Positions 43,301-55,300 of a stretch of DNA of 64,000 nt are shown piece by piece. The notes beneath the pieces are model-generated. The model searched no databases. It was given only the letters and a program-made list of their open reading frames with translations, and was not told where the DNA came from. Positions within the stretch are counted from its first letter, which is position 1. Each line of letters starts with the position of its first letter. The stretch is taken from positions 1-64,000 of the forward strand of contig CAJQUW010006289.1 of assembly GCA_907163375.1 (NCBI GenBank), in the 5' to 3' direction. This DNA comes from Prostheceraeus crozeri. Lineage: Eukaryota; Platyhelminthes; Polycladida; Euryleptidae. The translations under genes and the position numbers were made by a program.

Positions 43301-46300
43301 TCACAGCAATCCGCAAGCTGCGCGCGACTATTTTTCCTATCTCTGCAAGGTAATGTAAAAAAATGTAAAACGTATCAAAAATGTAAAACGTGATTTTCCT
43401 TAAGCAGTATTTTGATGGGATTTTAAGACGATTATAATTATGTTGCAAGCCTTGCTGCTGATTTACTTTATTTTATTAGTTTTTAAAACAATATTTCGGA
43501 GTTATGACTTCATTCTCAAATTATACAAGGATAGAAAAGACTAAGGTAGATAAATACAAAAAGGATATAAAATTTGAAATACTGTATACACAGGAATTAG
43601 AAAATCAGAGAATGAAAATCTGATAGCTCATCTTTGTTGTTGATCCGGCAATCATCTTCAGGTACAAATGAAGATACTTTGTACCTGAAGATGATTGCCG
43701 GATAGCAGTCGAAAATTTTGTACATGTATATAAGAACAATAATATTAATAACATCTTAAACTTTCGTGGCTCTTTCCAACTACAAAGCTGATTATCAGAC
43801 GAGAGCACAACGAATCCGTAGAATATTCATACTACAAGATACCTTACATCTCAGATAACATCAACAACAAAATCAATGCAATATTTCAAGAGTTCATGCT
43901 TCCTCACGAATCTTTCAGTAACTCACGAATATTTCACTCTCAGAAATGCATTGAACAACCAACAGCAAAAACAACAAATATACAATTGGAAATCATGCCT
44001 GAATCCTGAAAAAGAAATGTCTCAAAGAAATGGTGGTATACGAAATAAAATGCAACAAATGCAAAGAACGCTACGTCGGAAGTACAATAAGAAAGCTGCA
44101 AACCAGAATTACTGAATATCTCAAATCAAAAGACTCATCAATGTTCAAGCATCTCAAGATATGCAAAACCAATGACCAACAAATATCAGTGTCAATTAGA
44201 CCATGATAGAGATCTAATAAAGCTTAGATTCCTTGAGGCTATGCAAATCAAGATTTTGAAGTCATCTATCAATAACAAAGATGAGCTATCAGATTTTCAT
44301 TCTCTGATTTTCTAATTCCTGTGTATACAGTATTTCAAATTTTATATCCTTTTTATATTTATCTACCTTAGTCTTTTCTATCCTTGTATAATTTGAGAAT
44401 GAAGTCATAACTCCGAAATATTGTTTTAAAAACTAATAAAATAAAGTAAATCAGCAGCAAGGCTTGCAACATAATCATAATCGTCTTAAAATCCCATCAA
44501 AATACTGCTTAAGGAAAATCACGTTTTACATTTTTGATACGTTTTACATTTTTGATACGTTTTACATTTTTTTACATTACCTTGCAGAGATAGGAAAAAT
44601 AGTCGCGCGCAGCTTGCGGATTGCTGTGAATTCCTTCAAAACGCTCTGATCACCACGATTCCTTCAGATTCGAGGAATTCAGGTTATTGCGCAAAAATTT
44701 TCTCGATAATGTTGGGCCCTCCTATCATTAAGTTAGCAGGAACTAAAAAAACGAAGACGTTTGAGAACGAAAAAACGTTCACAAACTTCTCTGTAGAACT
44801 TGACATCGACTGTGTCCCTTTGCTGGGTAATCCGGTTGATAAGTCACTGAAACTTGCTCCACAATTTGACGTGTTTTATATTGAACTGGCGAAATATTGT
44901 ATGGCGAACTCCGAAATATTGTTTTAAAAACTAATTAAATAAAGTAATTTCATCAAATATTTTATTGAACAGTCAGCAGCAAGGCTTACAACATAATCAT
45001 AATCATCTATTAAAAATGTCTTTTGCCCACTTAGAAGGTTCCTGGATGTGCCATCGTTTTTGAATCAGTTTGCACTTCTATCAAAGTGATGCGCTTAAGC
45101 AATCTAATTCTGTGCTTACATTTCTTGCAAGGATAGCTTTCTATTTTGTTAGCTTCAGTTGAAACGAATCTCTCTTCCATTTGCACCAATTGCTGTTAAA
45201 CATCTAGTGCACATTGTGCTAGTAAACATACACTGCAGTACATTATGTACGTGCTTGTGAGTCAGCCGTGAATTCATTTTTAGATTCATTTTTTAGTAGT
45301 GAATGACTCAAGAATTCGAAATTGTACACAAATGCCATGAAATGCATATGCTATGCGTGTTTATGAATGTCACTTACAACCCTGTGCTTGTGACACAGTC
45401 AAGCAGAAGTAAACCAAATTCCACATAAGCAATTAAAGCATATTTTGCAAGGTCTGGTATGAATTGAAGATTGTTTATGCTCTCCTACTATGCATGTGTT
45501 ACTAACTAAACAAGTTGCCTTTGCTTTCTGAGGATACATCGTCGGTAACCAACGTCATCATTAAATTGCCATTATGATAGAAATCTTCGCGTTGAATGTT
45601 TTCATTGACTTAGAAACATACATAAAAATGCAACATGTTTCATGACGACCTGCGCACAGGTTGATTTCTTGAATTCTACAAGAATTAGAATAATGTCATG
45701 TCAACGTTTCCAAAGGTCTATGTAGCGGCTTTCAAAATGATTCCATTATGTAAAGAAATTATTTCAAAACAGTTATTCATAAGTGAACTAGATCAACTTC
45801 GTGCGCAATGAAATAGATTGATATATCCTCTAACTGTGCTGCATTGAGATCACTTTCTCTTTCGGCACGTTTGCAAGAATGGAAAGGAATATCATTCCAG
45901 GATCTACAGAACTTCGATATGCTATTGATCTTGCACGGACAAGTCATTCACTTCCATATATAAGCAGCTCCATCGCACAGTGTTTTCGACATATTATCTC
46001 AAGAAACGGCTTCCTTGATTCCAGGAATAACGTAATTGTGATTTCAGGAAGGAATATCCATATCAATTTTTGATCAGTCGTCAGTGAATTGAATTTGTAT
46101 TCTCATGTCGGCAACTGAAGACATATATCCGTCTTCAAACGTCCAAATAGCTTTGGCTACCACATGGTCACTTGCTGGATTGATAACTGTGATTGGTCAG
46201 GAAGGAACTTGGTCGCTTCAGACTGTACTGCTTCCCAAAAATTCATCTAATTTCTCTGAATATTCTCTTCATTTAACTTATTTGGAATATGAGATATTTG

Positions 46301-49300
46301 TTGGCATGCCCTACTTCATTGCCCTTTTCCCTATCATGCTTTCTGGATGGATCACTGATGTATGCGGACTGCCAATTAGTGCTCTTGGTTTAAGTATCAT
46401 CAGTGTTTTCGGTGTCTCTGCTCGAGCAATCGGCGCCTTATCAGATCTGAATCATCATCTCGCTGTGATCTGTTTGGTATTTGGAGAATATGCAATGCTG
46501 GAAATTTCGGAATCCTTGTGATTAGGAAATATGTACCTATCAACTATGTTTTCATCGATTGGAGGCCTTTCGTATCTGGTTTAATTCATGCTTTTGGACG
46601 TGTTGGTGCATTGAGTGTCAACATCTTTCTGCCCCGTTTTGCCCTTGATTATGGTGTTGCAAGCGCATTCTTTCTAATGGCAGCTTTGACTCTCCTTCTT
46701 TTCATACCCCCAATTGTAACTTGCGTATTGTCTAAAGCATCTGATACTTTCAATAAATGTGAAGCTTAGAATAGGGATTTAAATATGTCCCTATCAATGA
46801 ATGTCGGATCATTTTATGATGTAGTTCGCAGTTTCAAGCCTCAGTTTTGGATAATGCTTCTTACAATGTCTTGCATGAGGAGTTGCTCTAATATGATGGT
46901 GAGCAATAATACGGCATTGCAGCGAAAGTTGTTTGGGACACATCTCATTCAAGCGACCGACAATGTTGTGATGTATTGTGTTGCCGTATTTTGTCATCAA
47001 TACTTTTTGGTATCACAGTTCGTTATTCAGGACAGCATTTACTTTTTGGAGTGATTGGCGGAGTTGCTGAGCTAAGCGCGGTAATGATCTTGGTGATGCA
47101 AGTGTCCAGTCCCATGATGGCATATCCATTGATTGGGATCAGTCAAGGAGCGCTCGTTGCATGCTTTCCCCTAAATTCGAGATTATGTTCCTACTAAATA
47201 CATTGGCTTTGCAATTTCAGTGGTGATAGCTTGCTCCTGTGCATTTACTGGAGGTTTGGATGTTATAAGTGGTATAGTGCTAATTGAGGGATTCCAGGAA
47301 GGCGCTTTAACTGTTTGTTTATTGCTGTATCACTTTGTGCATTGACTGTAATATGGACTATTATTCTTTTACTTTGGGATTTCACTGAAAAAGAAAAGGA
47401 GAAACTTATCAACATAAAAGATGAAACAACGAAATTGGTGAAGAAGGGAAATGAAAATTTGTCGCATTACTTTGTGCATTGATTGTAATATGGGCTATCT
47501 ATCATTATTACACTTTGGGATGTAGCAAAGAAGCCCAGGTGTCGGAAGCAAATTCATAATCACAACATGAAGGATGAAGCAATGAAGCCAATGAAGTTTA
47601 TTCACCAAAGTATTTCGTTTTTGCGTTTGCAGAAGAACACTAAAAATGAAAAGGAGGCAGGTAATTAAGTTCATAAGTTGAAGTTGAATTACAAGGAGCT
47701 GTGCAATGGTTAATGTGCTGCAATATGGAATTAAGGCTGTTCTGCATCGACACTTTATCATAAATACGAAGACAGAATGAAATATTCCAGTCGATGACCA
47801 TCAATTGAAAGTTCATTTTTCACATTAACTTGCGCATTGCACATTCTGGTTTCACATCAGTATTGTCATGTCATGAATTTGAGCTTTCGGTGAATAGCCT
47901 CTCAACTCAATCTCAATAAAGTAACCATGTCTTGCTGCAGCCACTGTTGAGAAAAGCACTAACTTGGATTAAAGTGTGTAGAGTTTAGAATTCCCTTTTA
48001 CAATTACTCAAAAAGATCGGAATTTGATTACATTTTGATGCATTTAATGTCTCAAAATCTGTTAGATGAAATTATTAAAGCATTCGAAACAGATAAATAC
48101 TTTTGTGGGCTCTGGGCACGGTCTTTTGAGATAGGTAACTGAGATTTGAATGTTTCGTTGTGACTACGCAACAACGGCACTCCTCCTTTTCCTTTGAGTA
48201 TCGACGATATTTGTTCATTTAATCATCTAAGAATATAGAATTTAAAATATAATGACTACCGGTATACAAAAATTAAGATCTTTTACATTGCTGGCGTCAT
48301 ACAAAACAATCTTCATGGGTGTTTTATCTGCAGTAATAGTCCGGCAGCCAGAACAAATTTCTGCAAGGAACGAGGCCGAAAATGAGACTTTCACAGAATG
48401 ATGTACATCCTTCACCTATTACGAGTAGGTCAGTTCCTCTTCTTGTCAGACAGGGTCAAAGAGAAGCACATGTTAATCCAAAGGGACGCAAATTGTAGAT
48501 TTTAGATAAAATAGAATGTGCTATATTTTCTCTTAAGAACTGAAAAGTGCCTAGCAAGAGATATAATTTTTGGCGAGGAATGTCTTCAAGACATGTCTTA
48601 TGATACTTATTTATTTTATCTATAAAGCTACATGCATTAAGATTTGACAAGCCTCCTACTGTCGGAGTGTTGGCAAACACCGACATGTTGAACCACATTC
48701 TCGCATACATCGCTGAACAGAAGCATGATAACATCGCATATACATGATAGGAAATGACATGAAGACATGCCTTGTCAAAAACTATGGCTCCAGACTTAGA
48801 ACTTTTCAGTTTGAAAGAGAAAACATAGAAAATTTAACTTTAACTAAAATCTGCAATTTGCGTCCCTTTGGGTTAACATGCGTTTTTATTTGACCCTGAC
48901 AAGAAAATGAACTAACTAGAACTCGGCAGACGTGCAAATTCGCAGTATGCAAAGGGTGTACATCATTTTGTGAAAGTCTCTTTTCGGCCTCGTTCCCTGC
49001 AGAAATTCATTCTGGTTGCCGGACTATATGCTTGATCATGTTTTAAATGTACAGAATTTCAAGCGCGGACACGTTTCGGGCCGCTCATACTCGGGTTCCT
49101 ATTTCTGACTCGGGTCGAATTTTTCTTTCAGTGGGCAAATATCTCTAGTATTGAAGGCAAATATATGGGTAATATACATGTATATATACTCGTGCTATAT
49201 ACTCGTACGTTGTAGATGTGTATATGGTAAATTCCACGTGAAACAGGACACGGATGGGAATTTTTAAAATTTAGGATTAGTTTCAAACACCCAAGCAGTT

Positions 49301-52300
49301 TCTTTTATATACATTATACACAGAAAGTACCAATTGTTGTTTTTTTTCTATTTTTTATGTTCAAAATTTTTGAAATTGAAAAAAAAAAAAAAAAAAAATC
49401 AAAAATTTAGATTTATTAACAAAATAACCTAAAAAAAAAAACTCTTATAACTATTTTCATCCATACTATTTATTGTTAATAGTCATCAAGTGATTATATG
49501 AAAAAAATGGATCGTTCTTATTGCAGAGGAAATTATGTTAATACAAGGGGTGCTAAATGCTCACAAAAAAACAAAAAGTCAAAAAGTTACGAAAGAACGG
49601 AAATTTTATATTTTTAAATGCTTTTTTGCATTTATTCATATTTTGTCTTCGATAGTTTATATTTCCTTTTTCACCTTTATGTAAAAAATTTTACGGCAGT
49701 TAAGAAAAAACAACACTGCCCTGTAATTATCAAAAACAAAGTAAATGACGTAAATAATGTACCGGAACCTCAAAAAAACTAAAAGGCCTATTGATTAAAA
49801 ATCAAACAATTTTTTGATAAATTACTACAACATAAAATAAAAAATGCTTTTTTAAATTTTTTTAAAACATTAATAATTTTTTAAGTTTAATCATCTAATA
49901 GTATTGTTATATGAATAGCTTTATTTCTTTTTAACCTTTTTTATCAATTCACATTAGGCCTACTAAGCATACCTATTTCCACTTATTTTCACAATCCTAT
50001 ACCCTAATCTACTTCGCAGCCAAACAGCTAATCACTTAAATACGGCAGATGAACACTCTACGCGCGAATCCATGCGATTAATCAAAAGCGGTAGTCAAAA
50101 TTATGTTCATAGAAATCTCATCAGCATCTTCTCATCATTCATCATTTGAAGAGTCAATCATATAGTCATCATCCGACCACATCACACACCGAAATGAACA
50201 AATGATGCGTAAATGAAGGATGACACGATGAAATGATATCTGCTTGACGGGGTATGCAACGCCCGCAATCGATACTACAAATCAAATTTACCATTAGCAC
50301 ACTTCAAGTCAAACGCCTTCACTGTTTATGAAAACTTGGCCAAGCAAGCACGACATGTCAAGAAGCAGCCTAGCACCAAAAATTATTTCGGTAAAGAGAC
50401 GAGAAGAGAATAGACAAAGCAGATGAATCCAGTGAGCACAGCATCCGTGCGAAAGAAAATTAAAAATTAAAAAGGGAAAAACTAAAATAGCAAGGAATCT
50501 AAAGGAAGGGGCTCGGAAATTCAGAGAAAACAGAAAACAAAAAAAAAAAAAAAAAAAAAATATGAAAAACCAATGATCTACTCTTCCTCTTCCAAGAAAC
50601 AAAGTATGCAAAATGAGAGTCTATGTTACCAAAACAAAGGAAACGAGAACAAGATCAATGAAAGAAAGAGAAGAAATTCTCAATTTCTCAAGAACACGAG
50701 TAATTTAACAAATTGTATAAGATTCTATCCGAAAAGATTATGAGTACATATTTCAGAAAGCGTGAGTGCTCAAGTTTCTTCAGTGCGGACATCATTATTA
50801 TAGTTGATGTAGACATTGTACGATCTGTAGTCATTGTACCCAATTTTCAAAAACGACCCAAATTCGTGACTCAAGTTTCACTAACTAAACTTTATTGATG
50901 ATATAAGAGACGAAACTACCCATTTTCCAACAAATTGAATTGAGAACCCTTTTTGTTTTTGTATACCCCCCCCCCCCATTTTGTTTTTGAAACTAAAATG
51001 TCAAGGCGATGTGTTTGTCTTTGTAAAAATTTGAAAAATTTTATTATATCTACATTAACATAACCCGAGTTTGGATTAATGTATATGGTTTGAAAATTAC
51101 TAACAGCATGATCTACTGCATTTGCGAAATTTTGGCATCGTTACTGCAAACAGTTTGTCAAAATCTTCTTGAATTACTAGCTGTCATAAAGTTGTATGCT
51201 GTCATAACTGTGATGAATTTAAACAATAAAATGATATCCAGATCCTTTGTGTATGGAAATAATTTCGGTTTGATGGTGGATTGGGGGATTTTAAAACGAA
51301 GGGTACAGATAAAGGATCCGGGTTGTTTTCCGTAGATGATGGCCCACCTTCATTTCAAAATCAAAAAAGGCAAACCTCCTGATTTGCGATCTTTCTGTGT
51401 TCAACAGAAATTATCTGACTTCTGTTAACATTGATTGATTGAAAATGGCAGTGTTAGTACTTTATATTAAAATGAAAATTTTTTGGTGCGTCTACGAAAG
51501 GGTTCGATATGTGTTTTTGTTACTGTTTTTGTACAGAAAAAACGGTTAAACACGCATACCGCGTCACTGAAACCCGAAAAATGAAAAGTATTTGCCGAAG
51601 AACGGAGGGATTTTCTCATTCTGCTGAAACCTCAATTACGAATCTTTGAAGTAATTGAAAATTTTAAAAGTTCTGAATGACTGATGTAATGATTTGTATT
51701 TGAAGTGAAAGTTAATGTACAATTCTATCATGAAAGTGAAAATTTTTTCGTCTTCGAAAGTGGTCTCCTATAAAGTTTTTCGTTCATTGAATCAAATTTT
51801 AATAAAACAGTTTCATTTCTCATGAAAGTACGTGCACATTAAAAATGAAAAAATCGACTGTAAATTCAATGTTTTATATATCGTGTTCTGTTGTAAATTC
51901 ATTTTCTTTGAAATATGAATCGATCGATTCTTTTCATTGTTTTATTCATCTTTTCTGAATCGAATTTGAAAATCTATTTACTTGGTTCTATTTCATGTAA
52001 ATTTGGTCAGTCGTTTCATTAACAATTTTGTGTTACGAATGCTGAGATTCATCAAAACAGCAAACAAATGTGAGGTCTTTTTTTGTTTGCTTTTTTCATC
52101 TTGTTCGAAATCGAACAAATAAAAGTTTCCAATGAAAATTCTTTATTAAGTAAATTTTCACGAAATTTTTATAATTCTTTTTATGCTCACAACTTTAAAT
52201 TTTAAAATATTCAATTATATTAGCATAGTTTTTGTTGTAGTAGAGAATTAACAAAAAATTATCAAGAGATGTTTTTGAAAACAAATTTGAACGTTGGCTT

Positions 52301-55300
52301 CTAACGAAGGAACAAAATCTGTTAAAACTGAATAATTATATTCTATATGATTCAAATTTAATCTTTTGTGATCAATGGCATACATGAAATAATTTTCGGA
52401 AAAAACTGCGCATCGTTCTGAATCCAAAAACCAAAAATGAATAACTCTGAATTATGAACAAATTTAGATTTACCATATACAAGTATATGCATAATTGTAG
52501 TTTACTTCATCGACAGGGTTCAAGCAGAAAACAGAAATTTATATCTGAAAATCTTTATCCCTTGTAAAACTTCGAATTACCAGAAGTTGGTTGACGTGAG
52601 CAGGTTCAAGACCGCACTTCTGGGGGATCAGTCAACCCAGCTACCTAATTGATTCAAATTAGCGATTATTAAGCTGATGCATCACGCGTAATCTTTCTCA
52701 TTTGAAACTGATAAACAATTGAATTAAACATGAAACTGAAGGAAATATAATTTTGATACAGTGAGAACTTAGTGTTTATTTTGCTCACTTTTCTACTTTG
52801 GTAATGAAATATCACTTGGTGATGAAAGTATCAAAATCACGAGTTCAGTCTACATATATTCTGTGAAGCATTGAAGCATACCTGAGAGAAAGTTATAAAT
52901 CATTTGTGGTGAAAAGTTAAAACCCTAGAATAAGAACAAAAAAATATTGAATGTCTCTGTTTGAAATATACTCAATAATGACTTCCTATTACTGTACGAC
53001 ACAAAATTTAACAAACTAGTCACGAAAAATATCATATGCAAGAAGTGCATGCAGCAATACATTATGTGAAAAGAATTGTAAAAAATGAATCGAAAAGAAT
53101 GTACTAAAGTACAAAGGGATTCAAATGAAGTTCTCCCCCATTCGAAGGACTACATCAAGTGCAACAACCCAGCTCCATAGACAGACTTGTCCGGGATAGA
53201 CCGACTTTTACATAGAAATTGACCTCTTAAGAGTGACTTCCCGCAACGAGAGACGAACCACCGGGTTTTTTTTACTTATTCATAGTCATGTTTTCACTCC
53301 ACATTGACCGCTAATGATCAAGAACTACGAAATGTGTCAGTTTACGTACACACAACCACATGCTTATTGTAGAAATATGTAATAAAGAGTTCGAACATGC
53401 TAGATGATTTCAGTTAATGATTGAATACAGACATTTATTAAAGGAAACACATTAGTGATTTTTTATTTCTTTTTTATTTCCAGGTACAGCTAAAAATCCT
53501 GAAACTGAAGCAACATTGACTGAGACTCAAGAAAATGGTTTGACAGTGACATTTCTTACCGGTGTTCGAGCTCCATCAGCAAACGACAATGAAGCTAAAA
53601 CCAGTAACGGCGTCAAAGTAAGCATTCTGGCTACAACAGCATACATGACGTCGAAGAGCTTCTTAAAGGGTATAAAACGGAGATAAAATTCACGAAAGAA
53701 TCTACTCCCTTGTATCCCCTCCGTCTGACACATCGCTAAGATGGAGAAATATTGAGAATACTATAAATAGCATTAACATCATCGACTTTTCAAAAGATTC
53801 TTATTGCTTTGTTTGATGCGTCAAACTGTTGATTCATGATGATATGGATGCATCTCAATGTAAAACAAATACAGTTATTTGCGTACAATCAGGATGCATG
53901 AAGCGATGTGATCATAAATCGATATCCAGCACGTAAAAAGAAATATCATATTAAGCATCAAATTAGATCATATATACATGTAATTAATCATATCATGCCG
54001 TACCAATGACATTCGACTGATGCTTTCAGATATAAAAATCTGACTTTTGTGTAATGAGGCCTTGGGTCATTTCATAAAAAAATATCAAAGTTAGGAACCT
54101 AAGTATTGTAAAATATTTTTTTGTCGTTGTTATAAACCTGCATATATTTCGATCAGCTCTTCAGTCATTAATAGAAGGAAGGATTTTACAGGGAGACATG
54201 ATTCAAAATTCATGTGTGGGGAGTAGTATATGGAGATAAACAAATGATATATCTATGCAAATGATGGATATCATGGAGTTCGAAGGAAAGGAAGCAAGGA
54301 AAATCTTCTAATGGTGACCAAAGAGCTGGTCGAAATATATAAAGGTATAGAGCAACGACAAAAAAAGTTTACGAATACTTGGGTTCCTAACTTTGATATT
54401 CTTCTGACTTTTGTGATTTTGATAATTTTGATTTTTTGTGAATTAGTAGGACTAGAATAAATCATCTGCTTTATAATGAGCATTTCAGATGTTTATTTAT
54501 TCTACGAATCAAGTGAGCCAATGCTATTAGATGTTTGGAAGAATCTAATTCGTGAAGCATGCAACAGTTGTAGATTTTTGTCATCTGGTGATGTACGATA
54601 ATTGTAAATTACTGAATCAAAGCGATTTTATATTTATAGAGAATATTTGAGCAAACTAGGTGATAGTTATAGCGTACAGTAACTAACCTAACATGAGTTC
54701 GAAGTCTATTCAATGCTTCGAAGTGAAGGGATCATCTTTGAAATTGAAAGTGCTTATATACCAATTAGAATATATTTTCTTTTAAAAATGAGCTGCTCCG
54801 GCACCTTTGTGATGCTAGGTCGCACTCTTCTACAAACTTAGTTTAAAGTTTAGCATTTTCATCATCATCAGAGGATCCGCTGTAGACAAATCCTGCAAAT
54901 ATTTAAATTACCATAGAAGCCTCTCCATTTATTACAAAAGTAATGTTTACTCATTTTCCTTTTTCAGACGCCTGACTTGCCTGCTTTGACAACACGATCT
55001 CACACTTCAATAGACTCTTTCTCTCCAAGGGTGAGTGATATCTAACTAATTGGGTACTATAAATGTTTACGCATCGGCAGTTAATATTTGTCATTAAAGA
55101 AAGTAAAAGCTGAAAAAATTGACTAGGATGGATTAAAATTGAGTCGACGTATTTCGTTTATCAGGAAAAGTCAAATAAAAAGTCGAGCAAAATATCCGTG
55201 GTAAATATTTTGTTGTAGTGCTTTAGAAATTGGGATCATATGATGATATGCCTATATGGGATCATCGCTTGATCAATTCCTAGGTGTTGTTTCAATGTGA

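Larger units (their letters stand above)
32395..53483 (+). other. Region between exons D and E (unfound exon lies here)
   Basis: These 21 kb should contain at least one more exon, because exon D ends in phase 0 while exon E needs one base of a split codon. I could not locate it. Listed separately are a MITE (33385-33796), long-TIR element copies (34568-34676, 39212-39345, 48339-49024), a Tc1-like element (35678-37209), Penelope-like remains and an MFSD1-like pseudogene. An A/T-only low-complexity stretch lies at 39110-39205 and A-runs at 49379-49398 and 50539-50560, with a 12-base C-run at 50966-50977. The stretches 37940-39210, 39470-43035, 44895-46100 and 49030-53480 otherwise show only short unsupported frames. 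Confidence 0.55.

Noticed and set aside
49379-50560. A-runs as poly(A) tails of retrocopies
   Set aside because: No coding or LINE-like sequence ends at either run and no target duplications were found; they look like simple low-complexity tracts.
49214-52482. A 3.3 kb element bounded by GTATATGGTAAAT and its reverse complement
   Set aside because: The match is about 13 bases in AT-rich DNA, no longer inverted repeat or target duplication was found, and the interior shows no recognisable gene.
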